Shown here: positions 15,154 through 24,032 of the stretch, piece after piece
Position numbering within the stretch: position 1 is the first letter of the stretch
Layout: each line of letters starts with the position of its first letter
NCBI RefSeq assembly: GCF_009712425.2
Contig: NZ_VCJR02000001.1
Location: forward strand, 1,616,001-1,680,000
Reading direction: 5' to 3'
DNA: 64,000 nucleotides
Source of the DNA: Aquisalinus luteolus
GTDB lineage: Bacteria; Pseudomonadota; Alphaproteobacteria; Caulobacterales; Parvularculaceae
Notes under the pieces: model-generated
Database searches by the model: none
What the model was told of the DNA's origin: nothing
The model's input: only the letters and a program-made list of their open reading frames with translations
Made by a program: the position numbers and the translations under genes

Positions 15154-16361
15154 CGCGTTCCTCCATCAGTCTGCTGATCCAGCCACGTCTCGATCAGCGC
15201 CGTCAGGCGGGCTTTCACGTCGTCGTCAGAGATATGCTCGAACGCCTCAGCGACGAAAGCCTGCACCAGCATGGCGCGGGCCTGTGCCTCGGTCAGGCCA
15301 CGCTGGCGCATATAGAACAGCGCCTCTGTGTCGAGCGCCCCGGCGGTATTGCCATGGGCACACTGAACATCATCCGCATAGATCATCAGCTCCGGCTTGG
15401 CGTCGACCTCCGCCTCGTCGGACAGGAGCAGCGCGTTATGCGCCATGCGGGCATCGGTTTGTTGCGCATCTTTGGCGACATAGAACCGGCCCTGGAACAC
15501 GCCGCGCCCCTTGTCGGCGAGCACACCCTTGTACAGCTCCTCGGTCACGCAGCCGGGCACCGTGTGGCCGACATCGGTGGTGTTATCGAGATGGCGGCGT
15601 CCGGAAAGCAGGTAAGCCCCGTTGAGCACGGCCCGGGCGCCCTCGCCCTCATGCAGCACCTGCGTCTCCAGCCGGCACAGTTTCGAGCCGAAGCCGAGCG
15701 TACCTTGCGTGAAGTTCGCCTCAGCGGCCAGATTGGCCATGGCGAAGTGCACCTGCACGGCGTCATCATTCGCCTGCTGAAGGATCAGCCGTTCAAGGCT
15801 CGCGCCCTTGGCCAGAGTAAAGCGCATGACACCATTGGCGAACCACGCGTCCTCGCCGCCTTCGAGGCTTTCCACGACACTCGCCTCGGCGCCCTCCTCC
15901 AGCACGACCTGCACGCTGGTATGGTGCATGCCGCTGCCCTCGGACAGGAAGCGCAGATGGATCGGGCGGTCGAGCTTGCCCGACACAGTCAGCACATAAG
16001 TCGCCTCGGCCTTTTCCGTCGCGATATTCGGCAGGTTTTCCCGGAACAGTGGATAGCCGCCGCCGCGCGACAGCGTCACGCCGTCGGGCAGGCTTGCAGG
16101 AGCCTGGGACAGATGGCCATTGGCGAACAGGAATTCGATCGGCTGGTCAAGCGCCAGCAGCGGCGCGCGGGACGAGACGGACTGCACTGAAGGCTGCTTT
16201 TCCTCGCGCAGGGCGGCGCGCACATCGGTCCATTTCCAGCGCTCGTCGCGGCGCGACGGCAGGCCGGTATCGGACAGGATAGTGCCCACCTCGCTGCCTT
16301 CTGCAGGCATCGAGGCAATCAGCGCTTTCTCGAATTCCGTGAACTGGTGGTTTGGTCTCAT
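15150..16361 (-). CDS. sufD: SufD, component of the SufBC2D scaffold
   Basis: 403-residue right-handed beta-helix protein that pairs with SufB and binds SufC to form the Fe-S assembly scaffold. The core is recognised by DRPIHLRFLSEGSG, SVVESLEGGEDAWF, LNGAYLLSGRRHLDNTTDVGHTVPGC, ELYKGVLADKGRGVFQGRFYVAKDAQQTDA and LLLSDEAEVDAKPELMIYADDVQCAHGNTAG. The conserved C-terminal histidine of SufD (CAHG) is present. It follows sufC by three bases and overlaps sufS by four, so the block is translated as a coupled unit. Sequence divergence at the N-terminus is normal for SufD. Confidence 0.95.
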   Translation of the reverse strand: MRPNHQFTEFEKALIASMPAEGSEVGTILSDTGLPSRRDERWKWTDVRAALREEKQPSVQSVSSRAPLLALDQPIEFLFANGHLSQAPASLPDGVTLSRGGGYPLFRENLPNIATEKAEATYVLTVSGKLDRPIHLRFLSEGSGMHHTSVQVVLEEGAEASVVESLEGGEDAWFANGVMRFTLAKGASLERLILQQANDDAVQVHFAMANLAAEANFTQGTLGFGSKLCRLETQVLHEGEGARAVLNGAYLLSGRRHLDNTTDVGHTVPGCVTEELYKGVLADKGRGVFQGRFYVAKDAQQTDARMAHNALLLSDEAEVDAKPELMIYADDVQCAHGNTAGALDTEALFYMRQRGLTEAQARAMLVQAFVAEAFEHISDDDVKARLTALIETWLDQQTDGGTR

Positions 16362-16364
16362 GAT

Positions 16365-17114
16365 TTATGCGGCACTCTGAATATATTTGTCATAACCATG
16401 CTCTTCGAGCTCGCGGGCGATCTCCGGCCCGCCGCTCTCCACGATGCGGCCACCGGCGAGCACATGCACGCGGTCCGGCTTCACATAGTCGAGCAGGCGT
16501 TGATAGTGGGTGATGACGAGGAACCCGCGCGAGCCATCGCGCATCTCGTTGACGACCTCGCCGACCATTTTCAGCGCGTCGATATCGAGGCCGGAATCCG
16601 TCTCGTCGAGAATGCCGAAGCGCGGCTCCAGCATCGCCATCTGCAGCATTTCCATGCGCTTCTTCTCGCCGCCGGAAAAGCCGACATTGAACGGGCGCTT
16701 CAATTTCTCGTCCGACAGGCCGACGATCTTCGCCTTCTCGCGGATCGCGCGCAGGAAGTCGGCGGCGGTTACTTCGTTCTCGCCCCGCGCCTTGCGCTGG
16801 GCGTTGAGGGCAGTGCGGATGAAATTCATCGTCGCGACACCCGGGATTTCCAGCGGATGCTGGAACGACAGGAACAGGCCCTTGGCCGCCCGTTCGTTCG
16901 GGTCCATCTCCAGCAGGCTTTCGCCGTCGAGGGTAATGTCGCCATGGGTGACCTCGTAATCCTCGCGCCCGGTAATGGCATAGGACAGGGTCGACTTGCC
17001 GGAACCGTTCGGCCCCATGATGGCATGAACCTCACCCGCCGGAACCTCCAGCGACAGCCCTTTGAGAATTTCCGTCTCATCGACGGTGATGTGCAGGTTT
17101 TCGATTTTCAGCAT
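16365..17114 (-). CDS. sufC: SufC, Fe-S assembly ABC-type ATPase
   Basis: 249-residue cytosolic ABC ATPase that powers the conformational cycle of the SufBCD scaffold. The Walker A motif is GPNGSGKSTL, the signature is FSGGEKKRMEMLQ, and the Walker B and catalytic Glu appear as FGILDETDSGLDID, the SufC-type variant. Length is typical. Its ATG lies seven bases inside the 3' end of the GIY-YIG gene, whose last codons (GAAGGTGCAAGACT) also supply the ribosome binding site. Thus the intervening gene does not disrupt sufC translation. Confidence 0.96.
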   Translation of the reverse strand: MLKIENLHITVDETEILKGLSLEVPAGEVHAIMGPNGSGKSTLSYAITGREDYEVTHGDITLDGESLLEMDPNERAAKGLFLSFQHPLEIPGVATMNFIRTALNAQRKARGENEVTAADFLRAIREKAKIVGLSDEKLKRPFNVGFSGGEKKRMEMLQMAMLEPRFGILDETDSGLDIDALKMVGEVVNEMRDGSRGFLVITHYQRLLDYVKPDRVHVLAGGRIVESGGPEIARELEEHGYDKYIQSAA

Positions 17115-17917
17115 AGTCTTGCACCTTCGATATTAAAAACTGGAACTGGCGGACCCAAAGCATCTTTCTCATTCAACCATTTACATTGCCACTGTGAACT
17201 TACATCAAATGGCGTCCAGCGCTTACCTATAAACTCTCGATACTGAGAACTTGGAAGTCCATTAAACTCCCATCTACGCCGATTATTTTCAGACTGAACT
17301 TGATGCCAATTAGTGATTTCGTAAATTTCACGGATGACCCCATTGGCAAAACTCACAGCAAACTGAATGTTTCTTCTATTTTCTTTGGTTGGATCACAAA
17401 CCCAAGAAGAACGGGACACTTCATATAACTTATCCGCATCAATAAGACTGAACTTAGTAGGCCTAGCTTCGGCAAAACGGGCACGCGGATAAACAACGAT
17501 ACATGGGAAGTCGATTTTAATCTCTTCCGGTGACAAGGCTGCGTTTAGCTCTCCCACATCACTTGCGCCATATTTGCGATCGCGATCACCTTTCCGCTCG
17601 TTCATGGCCAAAGGATATAAATCAATAAGAGCCGTCTCGACTGCTCGCGCCTCATTATCCGAAAGCGAATGCTGTTGTATTACGATGTGTACGTTTTTGC
17701 CTGATGCCCAAACATCCGAAATGGCTTGTTCTTTTCTGGTCAAAGTTTTGCCAAGCCGCATAGCTTTTTCAGTATCGGCAAGATGCTGGAATACTCTATC
17801 GTGTTGCCCTCTACCGATATAAAAAGTATCACCGCTTTCAGGGTGTACGTACCGATAAACATAGCAGCCTAATTTCTCTGCGACGCCACAATCAAATTTT
17901 CTTAGCGGGTTCAGCAT
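17108..17917 (-). CDS. GIY-YIG nuclease-like protein inserted between sufB and sufC
   Basis: 269-residue protein, not part of the classical SUF set. Residues 15-112 form a LEM-3/COG3680-type GIY-YIG domain: YVY (19-21), FYIGRG (32-37), R41, H45, then NEARAVETALIDLYP containing the likely metal-binding Glu (E94) and the MNERKG block (N106). Residues about 140-248 form a second domain (SRSSWVCD, NIQFAVSFANGVIREIYEI, NRRRWEFNGLP, FIGKRW) that resembles PUA/EVE-like folds; this is inference. The ATG at 17917 shares one base with the sufB stop codon (a GTG three bases earlier is possible), GAGGGGAG precedes it, and the 3' end overlaps sufC. Base composition is clearly more AT-rich than in all neighbours, a sign of acquisition. 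Function unknown: nuclease, mobile passenger or repair factor. Confidence 0.85.
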   Translation of the reverse strand: MLNPLRKFDCGVAEKLGCYVYRYVHPESGDTFYIGRGQHDRVFQHLADTEKAMRLGKTLTRKEQAISDVWASGKNVHIVIQQHSLSDNEARAVETALIDLYPLAMNERKGDRDRKYGASDVGELNAALSPEEIKIDFPCIVVYPRARFAEARPTKFSLIDADKLYEVSRSSWVCDPTKENRRNIQFAVSFANGVIREIYEITNWHQVQSENNRRRWEFNGLPSSQYREFIGKRWTPFDVSSQWQCKWLNEKDALGPPVPVFNIEGARLC

Positions 17918-19473
17918 CACCCGACGCTCCCCTCGAGGCTGACCTCGAGCAATTTCTGGGCTTCGACGGCAAATTCCATCGGCAGCTGCTGCAGAACGTC
18001 CTTGCAGAAACCGTTTACCAGAAGCGACACCGCTTCTTCCTCGTTCAGGCCGCGCTGCATGCAGTAGAACAGCTGGTCCTCCGACAGGCGCGAGGTCGTC
18101 GCCTCGTGCTCCAGCACGGCGCTGGAGTTTTTCGCCTCAATGTAAGGCACGGTGTGGGCGCCGCACTGGTCGCCGATCAGCAGCGAGTCGCATTGCGTGA
18201 AATTGCGCACGCCCGATGCCTTGCGGTGCACCGAGACGAGCCCGCGATAGGTCTGGTCGGAGAAGCCGGCGGCGATCCCTTTGGAGATGATCCGACTCGT
18301 CGTGTTCTTGCCCAGATGGATCATCTTGGTGCCGGTATCGGCCTGCTGATGATTGTTGGTGATGGCGATCGAATAGAACTCGCCGACCGAGTTGTCGCCG
18401 CGCAGGATGCAGGACGGGTATTTCCAGGTCACGGCGGAGCCGGTCTCGACCTGCGTCCACGAAATCTTGGATCGCGCCTCGCGGCAGTCGCCGCGCTTGG
18501 TCACGAAATTATAGATACCGCCCTTGCCGTCCTTGTCGCCGGGATACCAGTTCTGGACGGTGGAATATTTGATCTCGGCATCCTCCAGCGCGACCAGTTC
18601 CACGACGGCAGCGTGCAGCTGGTTCTCGTCGCGCATCGGCGCGGTGCAGCCTTCGAGGTAGGAGACGTAAGCGCCCTTGTCGGCGACGATCAGCGTGCGC
18701 TCGAACTGGCCGGTATTGGCCTCGTTGATGCGGAAATAGGTCGACAGTTCCATCGGGCAGCGCACGCCGGGCGGGACGTATACAAAAGTGCCGTCGGAGA
18801 AGACCGCCGAGTTCAGCGTCGCGAAGAAATTATCCGACGTTGGCACGACCGAGCCGATATATTTCTTCACCAGCTCGGGGTGCTCGCGGATAGCCTCGGA
18901 AATCGACATGAAGATGACGCCCGCCTTCTCCAGCTCCTTCTTGAAGGTGGTGGCGACGGACACGCTATCGAACACCGCATCGACGGCGACCTTCTGTTTG
19001 GCGGTGCCTTCGCCGCCAACACCTGCATCGGTGCGTGCCTCGCCCGGTGTCTGGCCAGCGCCCTCGACGCCGAGCAGCACTTCGGCTTCCTTCAGCGGAA
19101 TGCCGAGCTTCTCGAAATCGGCGAGGATTTCCGGCGGCACGTCGTCGATGGACTCATATTTCGAGCCGGTCTTCGGCGCGGCGTAGTAATAATGGTCCTG
19201 ATAGTCGATGGCCGGATATTTGACGTGGGCCCAGGTCGGCTCCTCCATCTCCTGCCAGCGCTTGAACGCCTCCAGCCGCCAGTCGAGCATCCATTGCGGC
19301 TCTTCCTTCTTGGCGGAGATGAAGCGCACCGTGTCCTCGTTCAGGCCCTTTGGCGCCTTCTCGGTCTCGATATCGGTAATGAAGCCGTGCTTGTAGGTCT
19401 CCAGCTCTCGGGTCACGTCGACCGTGGCCTGGTCGATCCCTTCCTTCACGACTGTTTCTTTTACCTGTGACAT
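17917..19473 (-). CDS. sufB: SufB, Fe-S cluster assembly scaffold
   Basis: 518-residue core scaffold on which [Fe-S] clusters are built by SufBC2D. Recognised by [122 protein letters not shown] and [20 protein letters not shown]. The conserved cysteine in LEGCTAP and the C-terminal region are intact. It lies 12 bp downstream of the iscS-like gene. The next gene, the GIY-YIG protein, starts on its stop codon. It is full length, so the insertion is strictly intergenic. Confidence 0.96.
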   Translation of the reverse strand: MSQVKETVVKEGIDQATVDVTRELETYKHGFITDIETEKAPKGLNEDTVRFISAKKEEPQWMLDWRLEAFKRWQEMEEPTWAHVKYPAIDYQDHYYYAAPKTGSKYESIDDVPPEILADFEKLGIPLKEAEVLLGVEGAGQTPGEARTDAGVGGEGTAKQKVAVDAVFDSVSVATTFKKELEKAGVIFMSISEAIREHPELVKKYIGSVVPTSDNFFATLNSAVFSDGTFVYVPPGVRCPMELSTYFRINEANTGQFERTLIVADKGAYVSYLEGCTAPMRDENQLHAAVVELVALEDAEIKYSTVQNWYPGDKDGKGGIYNFVTKRGDCREARSKISWTQVETGSAVTWKYPSCILRGDNSVGEFYSIAITNNHQQADTGTKMIHLGKNTTSRIISKGIAAGFSDQTYRGLVSVHRKASGVRNFTQCDSLLIGDQCGAHTVPYIEAKNSSAVLEHEATTSRLSEDQLFYCMQRGLNEEEAVSLLVNGFCKDVLQQLPMEFAVEAQKLLEVSLEGSVG

Positions 19474-19485
19474 CTCAATCGTCCT

Positions 19486-20664
19486 TTACGCTGCCGTTGT
19501 GGCCGAGACGGCCGTGGCGCGTTTTGTGGCGCGGGCATAAGCCGCGCTCCATTCCTTCAGAAATATTTCTGCCGCATCGTCCGGCGTATCAAATCCCAGC
19601 GAGACCCGGATCGAGCATTCCGCTTCCTGTGGGCTCGCGCCCATGGCGGTCGTGACATGGCTCGCCGTCACCTTGCCGGAGGAACAGGCAGAGCCTGCCG
19701 AGATCGCGATCCCGGCGAGGTCGAGGGCCATGATCTGGGTCTCGGCCCGGAAGCCCGGTCCGGCGAAACAGGTCGTGTTCGGCACACGCGGCGCGTTCTC
19801 GCCGAAGATCTTCAGCCCCGGAATATCCATCTGCTTAAGCCCGGCCTCGATCCTGTCGCGGATCGCTTCGAGGCGCTTGGCGCCATCGATATCGATCTCC
19901 CGCGCCGCGGCGGCAAACCCGGCAATGGTGATGATGCCCTCTGTCCCGGCCCGGCGGCTCATCTCCTGCCCGCCGCCACGCACCAGCGGCGCGAGAGGCA
20001 CGGCGGGCTTGGTCAGCAGCGCGCCGGCGCCTTTCGGGCCGTTGATCTTGTGCGCCGAGACGGACAGAAGATCAGCTTGCAAGTTATTGAAACTGATCGG
20101 CATTTTACCAAATGCCTGCACCGCATCGACGAACAGGTAACCGCCCTTGGCAAAGATAGCCGAGGTGACGCCGGAAACGTCCTGAATGACGCCGGTTTCA
20201 TTGTTCGCCAGCATCAGGCAAACCATGAAAACGCCTTCCTTTTCAGGGTCATAGTCCGCGAGGCGGGATTTCAGCCAGTCCGTATCGGAACGGCCATCGG
20301 CGAGCGTTGGTATAATTTCCAGAGCGAGGCCTTCCGCTTCCAGCGCGCGGGCGCAGCGCAGGGTCGCGTTATGTTCGATGCCGGACACGATCAGCCGGGT
20401 CACCGGCTCCTTCTCGCGACGGGCCATGCCATAAAGCGCCATGTTGATCGCCTCGGTGCCGCCGGAGGTGAAAATGATCCCCTCCTTCGGCGCATCGCAG
20501 GCAGCGGCGATATCGGCGCGGGCCGCCTCGACCAGCGCCTTGGCCTTGCGGCCCTCTTCATGGACGGAGGACGGGTTGCCGGCGTCCATGGCCGCGATCA
20601 TCGCCTCTTTCACGGCAGGCTTGATCGGCGTTGTTGCATTATGGTCGAGGAAAAGTCGGCTCAT
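19486..20664 (-). CDS. IscS/NifS-like cysteine desulfurase (group I)
   Basis: Class V aminotransferase-fold PLP enzyme of 392 residues. The N-terminus LFLDHNATTPIKPAVKEAM, the PLP lysine in VSAHKINGPKGAGALL and the catalytic cysteine loop AGSACSSGKVTASHV identify a group I (IscS/NifS) desulfurase, distinct from SufS in the same operon. It delivers cysteine sulfur, possibly to Fe-S assembly or tRNA thiolation. Its ATG overlaps the iscR stop codon by four bases, so both are translated together. The iscR-iscS-sufB order is common in alphaproteobacteria, which lack a complete isc operon. No IscU is encoded here. Confidence 0.92.
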   Translation of the reverse strand: MSRLFLDHNATTPIKPAVKEAMIAAMDAGNPSSVHEEGRKAKALVEAARADIAAACDAPKEGIIFTSGGTEAINMALYGMARREKEPVTRLIVSGIEHNATLRCARALEAEGLALEIIPTLADGRSDTDWLKSRLADYDPEKEGVFMVCLMLANNETGVIQDVSGVTSAIFAKGGYLFVDAVQAFGKMPISFNNLQADLLSVSAHKINGPKGAGALLTKPAVPLAPLVRGGGQEMSRRAGTEGIITIAGFAAAAREIDIDGAKRLEAIRDRIEAGLKQMDIPGLKIFGENAPRVPNTTCFAGPGFRAETQIMALDLAGIAISAGSACSSGKVTASHVTTAMGASPQEAECSIRVSLGFDTPDDAAEIFLKEWSAAYARATKRATAVSATTAA

Positions 20665-21125
20665 TTCACCACCTCCAGCGCCTCGATCGGCTCACCCACC
20701 ATGGCCCGGCCCAGCACCTTTTTGTCGGTGATATCAGCCAGCGTGACCGAGGACAGGAAGACGTCGATATGGCGGCCCAGTTCGTCCCACAGGTCATGGG
20801 TCAGGCAGCGGGCTGTCGTCCCCGCGCAGCCGATATGCTCGCCCGGCTGACAGGCGGTGGTGCGGATCGGCTCGTCGACCGCGCGGACAATATCCGACAC
20901 GCGGATCTCCGCGGGCGCGGCAGTCAGTACGTAACCGCCAGTCGCACCGCGGCGGCTCTCGACCAGTCCGGCCTTGCGAAGCTTGGCGAACAGCTGCTCC
21001 AGGAAGGTCGCCGAGATTACCTGACGCGCCGCGATATCGGACAGCGCCACCGGCCCGTCATCGCCAAAGGCGGCGATATCGGCCAAGGCCGTCACGGCAT
21101 AGCGCGCTTTCGCGGTCAGTTTCAT
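20661..21125 (-). CDS. iscR: Rrf2-family regulator, IscR-like [2Fe-2S] repressor
   Basis: 154-residue winged-helix regulator that senses Fe-S status and controls the operon it leads. The N-terminal helix-turn-helix is typical of the family (MKLTAKARYAVTALADIA, ISATFLEQLFAKLRKAGLV, RGATGGYVL). Cluster ligands are plausible at C92, C100, C107 and H110 (CQPGEHIGC..RCLTHDLW). The cysteine spacing is slightly longer than in E. coli IscR (92, 98, 104, H107). It is the first gene of the iscR-iscS-suf unit. A candidate operator overlaps its promoter, which fits autorepression by the holo form. Confidence 0.92.
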   Translation of the reverse strand: MKLTAKARYAVTALADIAAFGDDGPVALSDIAARQVISATFLEQLFAKLRKAGLVESRRGATGGYVLTAAPAEIRVSDIVRAVDEPIRTTACQPGEHIGCAGTTARCLTHDLWDELGRHIDVFLSSVTLADITDKKVLGRAMVGEPIEALEVVK

Positions 21126-21224
21126 CTGCTGGACACTCCTTTAATGTGCGTCTTGTCCGTCTTTTGTGGAAATCGGGAAAAAACGTGGTATAGCACCAGC
21201 TTCACCCTGCTCTTCCTTGATCGG

Positions 21225-21257
21225 GATGTAGGAAACCTGACCAGAACAGTCAACATT
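21225..21257 (-). promoter_or_regulatory. Candidate iscR-suf promoter with type 1 IscR site
   Basis: On the minus strand TTGACT (21248-21253) and TACATC (21225-21230) are 17 bp apart, about 100 bp before the iscR start codon. The -35 region sits inside AATGTTGACTGTTCTGGTCA (first 20 bases of 21233-21257). This agrees at about three quarters of positions with the E. coli type 1 IscR consensus, including the GACT and GTC half-site cores at the right distance. Holo-IscR binding here would block RNA polymerase. Confidence 0.5.
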
Positions 21258-21359
21258 AACCAGCGGCTTATGAGCGAGTTTTCGGGCTATGTCACCCCCA
21301 ATCCTGACCGGGTCAGTCAGGCTATCGCCTCTCACCAGCCGCGCAGGTAAGTTTCAATC

Positions 21360-22025
21360 ATGCCAGAAGTAATTTTTGCCGGTCCGGAAGGCCGCCTTGA
21401 AGGCCGTTATCAGAAGGGAAAAGGGGAAAATGCGCCGATCGCACTGATCCTGCATCCCCACCCCCAGTTCGGCGGCACCATGAACAACAAGCTGTGCTAC
21501 GAGATGTATCACATGTTCGCCCGCCGCGGGTTTGCCGTACTGCGCTTCAATTTCCGCGGCGTTGGCCGTTCCCAGGGCGAATATGATCAGGGCCAAGGCG
21601 AGCTGTCCGATGCCGCAACCGCGCTCGATTACCTGCAGTCACTGAACCCGAACGCGCCCTTCGTCTGGGTCGCCGGTTTCTCTTTCGGCTCGTGGATCGG
21701 CATGCAGCTGTTGATGCGTCGGCCGGAGATCGTCGGCTTCATCTCGGCTTCGGCCTGCGCCAATCTCTACGACTTCACCTTCCTTGCGCCCTGCCCGTCA
21801 TCCGGCATCGTCATCCATGGCGAGAATGACCGGATCTGCCCATGGCAGGAGACAGAAGACATGGTCGCCAAGACCCGCACCCAGAAAGGCCGCAAGGTCG
21901 AATTTGCCATGGTGCCCGGCGCGGACCATTTCTTCGAGGCTAATCTGGAGGACTACATGAAAGTCGCCGAGGGCTATCTCGACAGGCGTCTGCAGCAACC
22001 GCCCGAGGGAGAATATTTCGACTAG
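21360..22025 (+). CDS. Alpha/beta hydrolase (COG2945-type esterase-like)
   Basis: 221-residue cytosolic alpha/beta hydrolase. The oxyanion region LHPHPQFGGTMNNKLCYEM and FNFRGVGRSQGEYDQGQGE are hallmarks of the COG2945 group. The nucleophile elbow is GFSFGSW (catalytic Ser), and likely acid and His residues are in GENDRICPW and GADHFFE. Substrate is unknown. It is divergent from iscR, with 234 bp between the start codons, and it is followed after 78 bp by an unrelated lipoprotein gene. No signal peptide is seen. Confidence 0.85.
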   Translation: MPEVIFAGPEGRLEGRYQKGKGENAPIALILHPHPQFGGTMNNKLCYEMYHMFARRGFAVLRFNFRGVGRSQGEYDQGQGELSDAATALDYLQSLNPNAPFVWVAGFSFGSWIGMQLLMRRPEIVGFISASACANLYDFTFLAPCPSSGIVIHGENDRICPWQETEDMVAKTRTQKGRKVEFAMVPGADHFFEANLEDYMKVAEGYLDRRLQQPPEGEYFD

Positions 22026-22103
22026 ATCAAACTGCGCCCGGGTCTTCCGGTCCGGGCGCAAACCGGTTCATTCTGGGGGGAAGGTTTTAGTGACGGAGAC
22101 GAC

Positions 22104-23957
22104 ATGAAGACGCATTTCCTGGCGGGCGCTGCCCTGATGATGCTGGCTGCCTGCAGCCAACCCACTGCGAAGGAACAACCGGCGCAGGAGACGCCGCCAG
22201 CCGGCCAGCAGCAAATGTGGAGCGAGCAACTGGACGCAGACCTCGTCGTTTTCCTCGATAACGCCTGGGAAGAACAGCTCGCCCTGTCGCCGGAAAGCCA
22301 GACCTATTACGGCCGCAAGACGATGATGGACCAGTGGGACGAGCGCACGCCCGCCGCCGCCAATCGCCGCCGCGACCTGCTAGAACGCCAGATGCTGGAG
22401 CTGACATCAGAGTTCCAGCGCGATGCCCTGAGCGAAGAAGGCAAGCTCAACTACGACCTCTTCCTCTATGACCTGCAACAGGAACTGGCGCTCGACGATT
22501 TCCGCAAGCACCGCTTCCCGCTGTCGCAGTTCCGCGGCATTCATTCCTCGATCCCCGTCTTCCTTGCCAACTACCACAAGATCGAAACGGTCGAGGATGC
22601 CCGCAACTACATCCTGCGCGTCTCCAATATCGATACCGTGCTCGATCAGGCTGGGAGCCAGGTCGAGGCCGGCGGCAAGAACGGCTACACCCTGCCGGAA
22701 TTTTCCTATCCGCTGATCGCCGAGGCGGCCCGCAACGTCATCACCGGAGCGCCCTTCGACAATGGCGATGACTCGCCGATCCTCGCCGCCTTCAAGTCGA
22801 AGCTGGAAGATCTCGACGCCAGCGACGAGGTGAAGACCCAGCTGATGGAAGACCTGCTCGGCACATTGCCGGAGGTCGAGACCGCGTATCAGGACTTCAT
22901 CGCCCGCGTGAATGCCGTTGGCGAGACTGTCGAGGGCAATTACGGCGTTGGCGGACCGAATGGCGGCAAAAACGGCGATGCCTATTACGCAGTCCTGCTG
23001 GAGAACTACACCACCACTGAAATGACGGCAGACGAGGTCCACGAGCTTGGCCTGTCGGAGGTCGCCCGCATCCATGAAGAGATGCGCGCGATCATGGCCG
23101 AGGTCGGCTTCGACGGCACGCTGCAGGACTTCTTCGACTATATGCGCACAGCCGAGCAATTCTACCTGCCGAACACGGATGAAGGCCGCGAAGCGTATCT
23201 GGAACTTGCCCGAGGCTATACGGACAATATCCGCCCGCGCCTGCCCGATCTCTTCGTCACCCTGCCGGAAGCCCCGGTCGAGGTGCGCCGGGTCGAGCCG
23301 TTCCGCGAGCGTGCCGCCGGCAAGGCGTTCTATAACCAGCCTGCGCCCGATGGCTCCCGCCCCGGCATTTTCTACGCCAACCTCGCCGATATGGGCCAGA
23401 TGCCGACCTACCAGTTGGAGGCGCTCGTTTATCATGAAGCGATCCCGGGGCACCACATGCAGCGGGCGATCCAGATCGAGATGGAAGGCCTGCCGAAGTT
23501 CCGCCAGTTCGGCGGCTTCACGGCGTATACGGAAGGCTGGGGACTATACTCCGAATATCTAGGCAAGGATCTCGGTTTCTACGAAGACCCCTATTCGGAT
23601 TTCGGCCGCCTAGCCATGGAGCTGTGGCGTGCTGCCCGCCTCGTCGTCGATACAGGCCTGCACTCCAAAGGCTGGGAGATGCAGGAAGCGATCGACTATC
23701 TGATCGAAAACACGCCGAACCCTGAGGGTGACTGCGTCAAGGCGATCGAGCGCTATATCGTCTATCCGGGCCAGGCCACCGCCTACAAAATCGGCATGAA
23801 CAAGCTGCTGGAACTGCGTGGCCGCGCTCAGAATGCCCTCGGCGAGGATTTCGACATTGCCGAATTCCATGACCGCATCCTCACCGCTGGGCCTGTTCCG
23901 CTGGAAATCCTCGAGCGCCGTGTCGATGAGTGGATCGCCGAAAAGCAGGACGCATAA
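22104..23957 (+). CDS. DUF885-family lipoprotein, putative zinc peptidase
   Basis: 617-residue periplasmic or membrane-anchored lipoprotein (lipobox LAAC, Cys17) of the DUF885 family. The family shares the sequence YHEAIPGHHMQ, here with H444, E445, H450 and H451, which suggests a gluzincin-like metal site. The downstream FGGFTAYTEGWGLYSEYLG block is the second conserved signature and may supply the third metal ligand. Length is typical. Members are annotated as peptidase-like but few have been assayed. GGAG precedes the start codon. Together with the M14 and S9 proteins in this window it suits a peptide-scavenging lifestyle. Confidence 0.88.
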   Translation: MKTHFLAGAALMMLAACSQPTAKEQPAQETPPAGQQQMWSEQLDADLVVFLDNAWEEQLALSPESQTYYGRKTMMDQWDERTPAAANRRRDLLERQMLELTSEFQRDALSEEGKLNYDLFLYDLQQELALDDFRKHRFPLSQFRGIHSSIPVFLANYHKIETVEDARNYILRVSNIDTVLDQAGSQVEAGGKNGYTLPEFSYPLIAEAARNVITGAPFDNGDDSPILAAFKSKLEDLDASDEVKTQLMEDLLGTLPEVETAYQDFIARVNAVGETVEGNYGVGGPNGGKNGDAYYAVLLENYTTTEMTADEVHELGLSEVARIHEEMRAIMAEVGFDGTLQDFFDYMRTAEQFYLPNTDEGREAYLELARGYTDNIRPRLPDLFVTLPEAPVEVRRVEPFRERAAGKAFYNQPAPDGSRPGIFYANLADMGQMPTYQLEALVYHEAIPGHHMQRAIQIEMEGLPKFRQFGGFTAYTEGWGLYSEYLGKDLGFYEDPYSDFGRLAMELWRAARLVVDTGLHSKGWEMQEAIDYLIENTPNPEGDCVKAIERYIVYPGQATAYKIGMNKLLELRGRAQNALGEDFDIAEFHDRILTAGPVPLEILERRVDEWIAEKQDA

Positions 23958-24032
23958 AAAGCATCTTGCCGGACAGGTGCACTTCGGACACTATCCGCCA
24001 TTGCCCGTATAAAGGGCTTTGGCGGAGATGTT

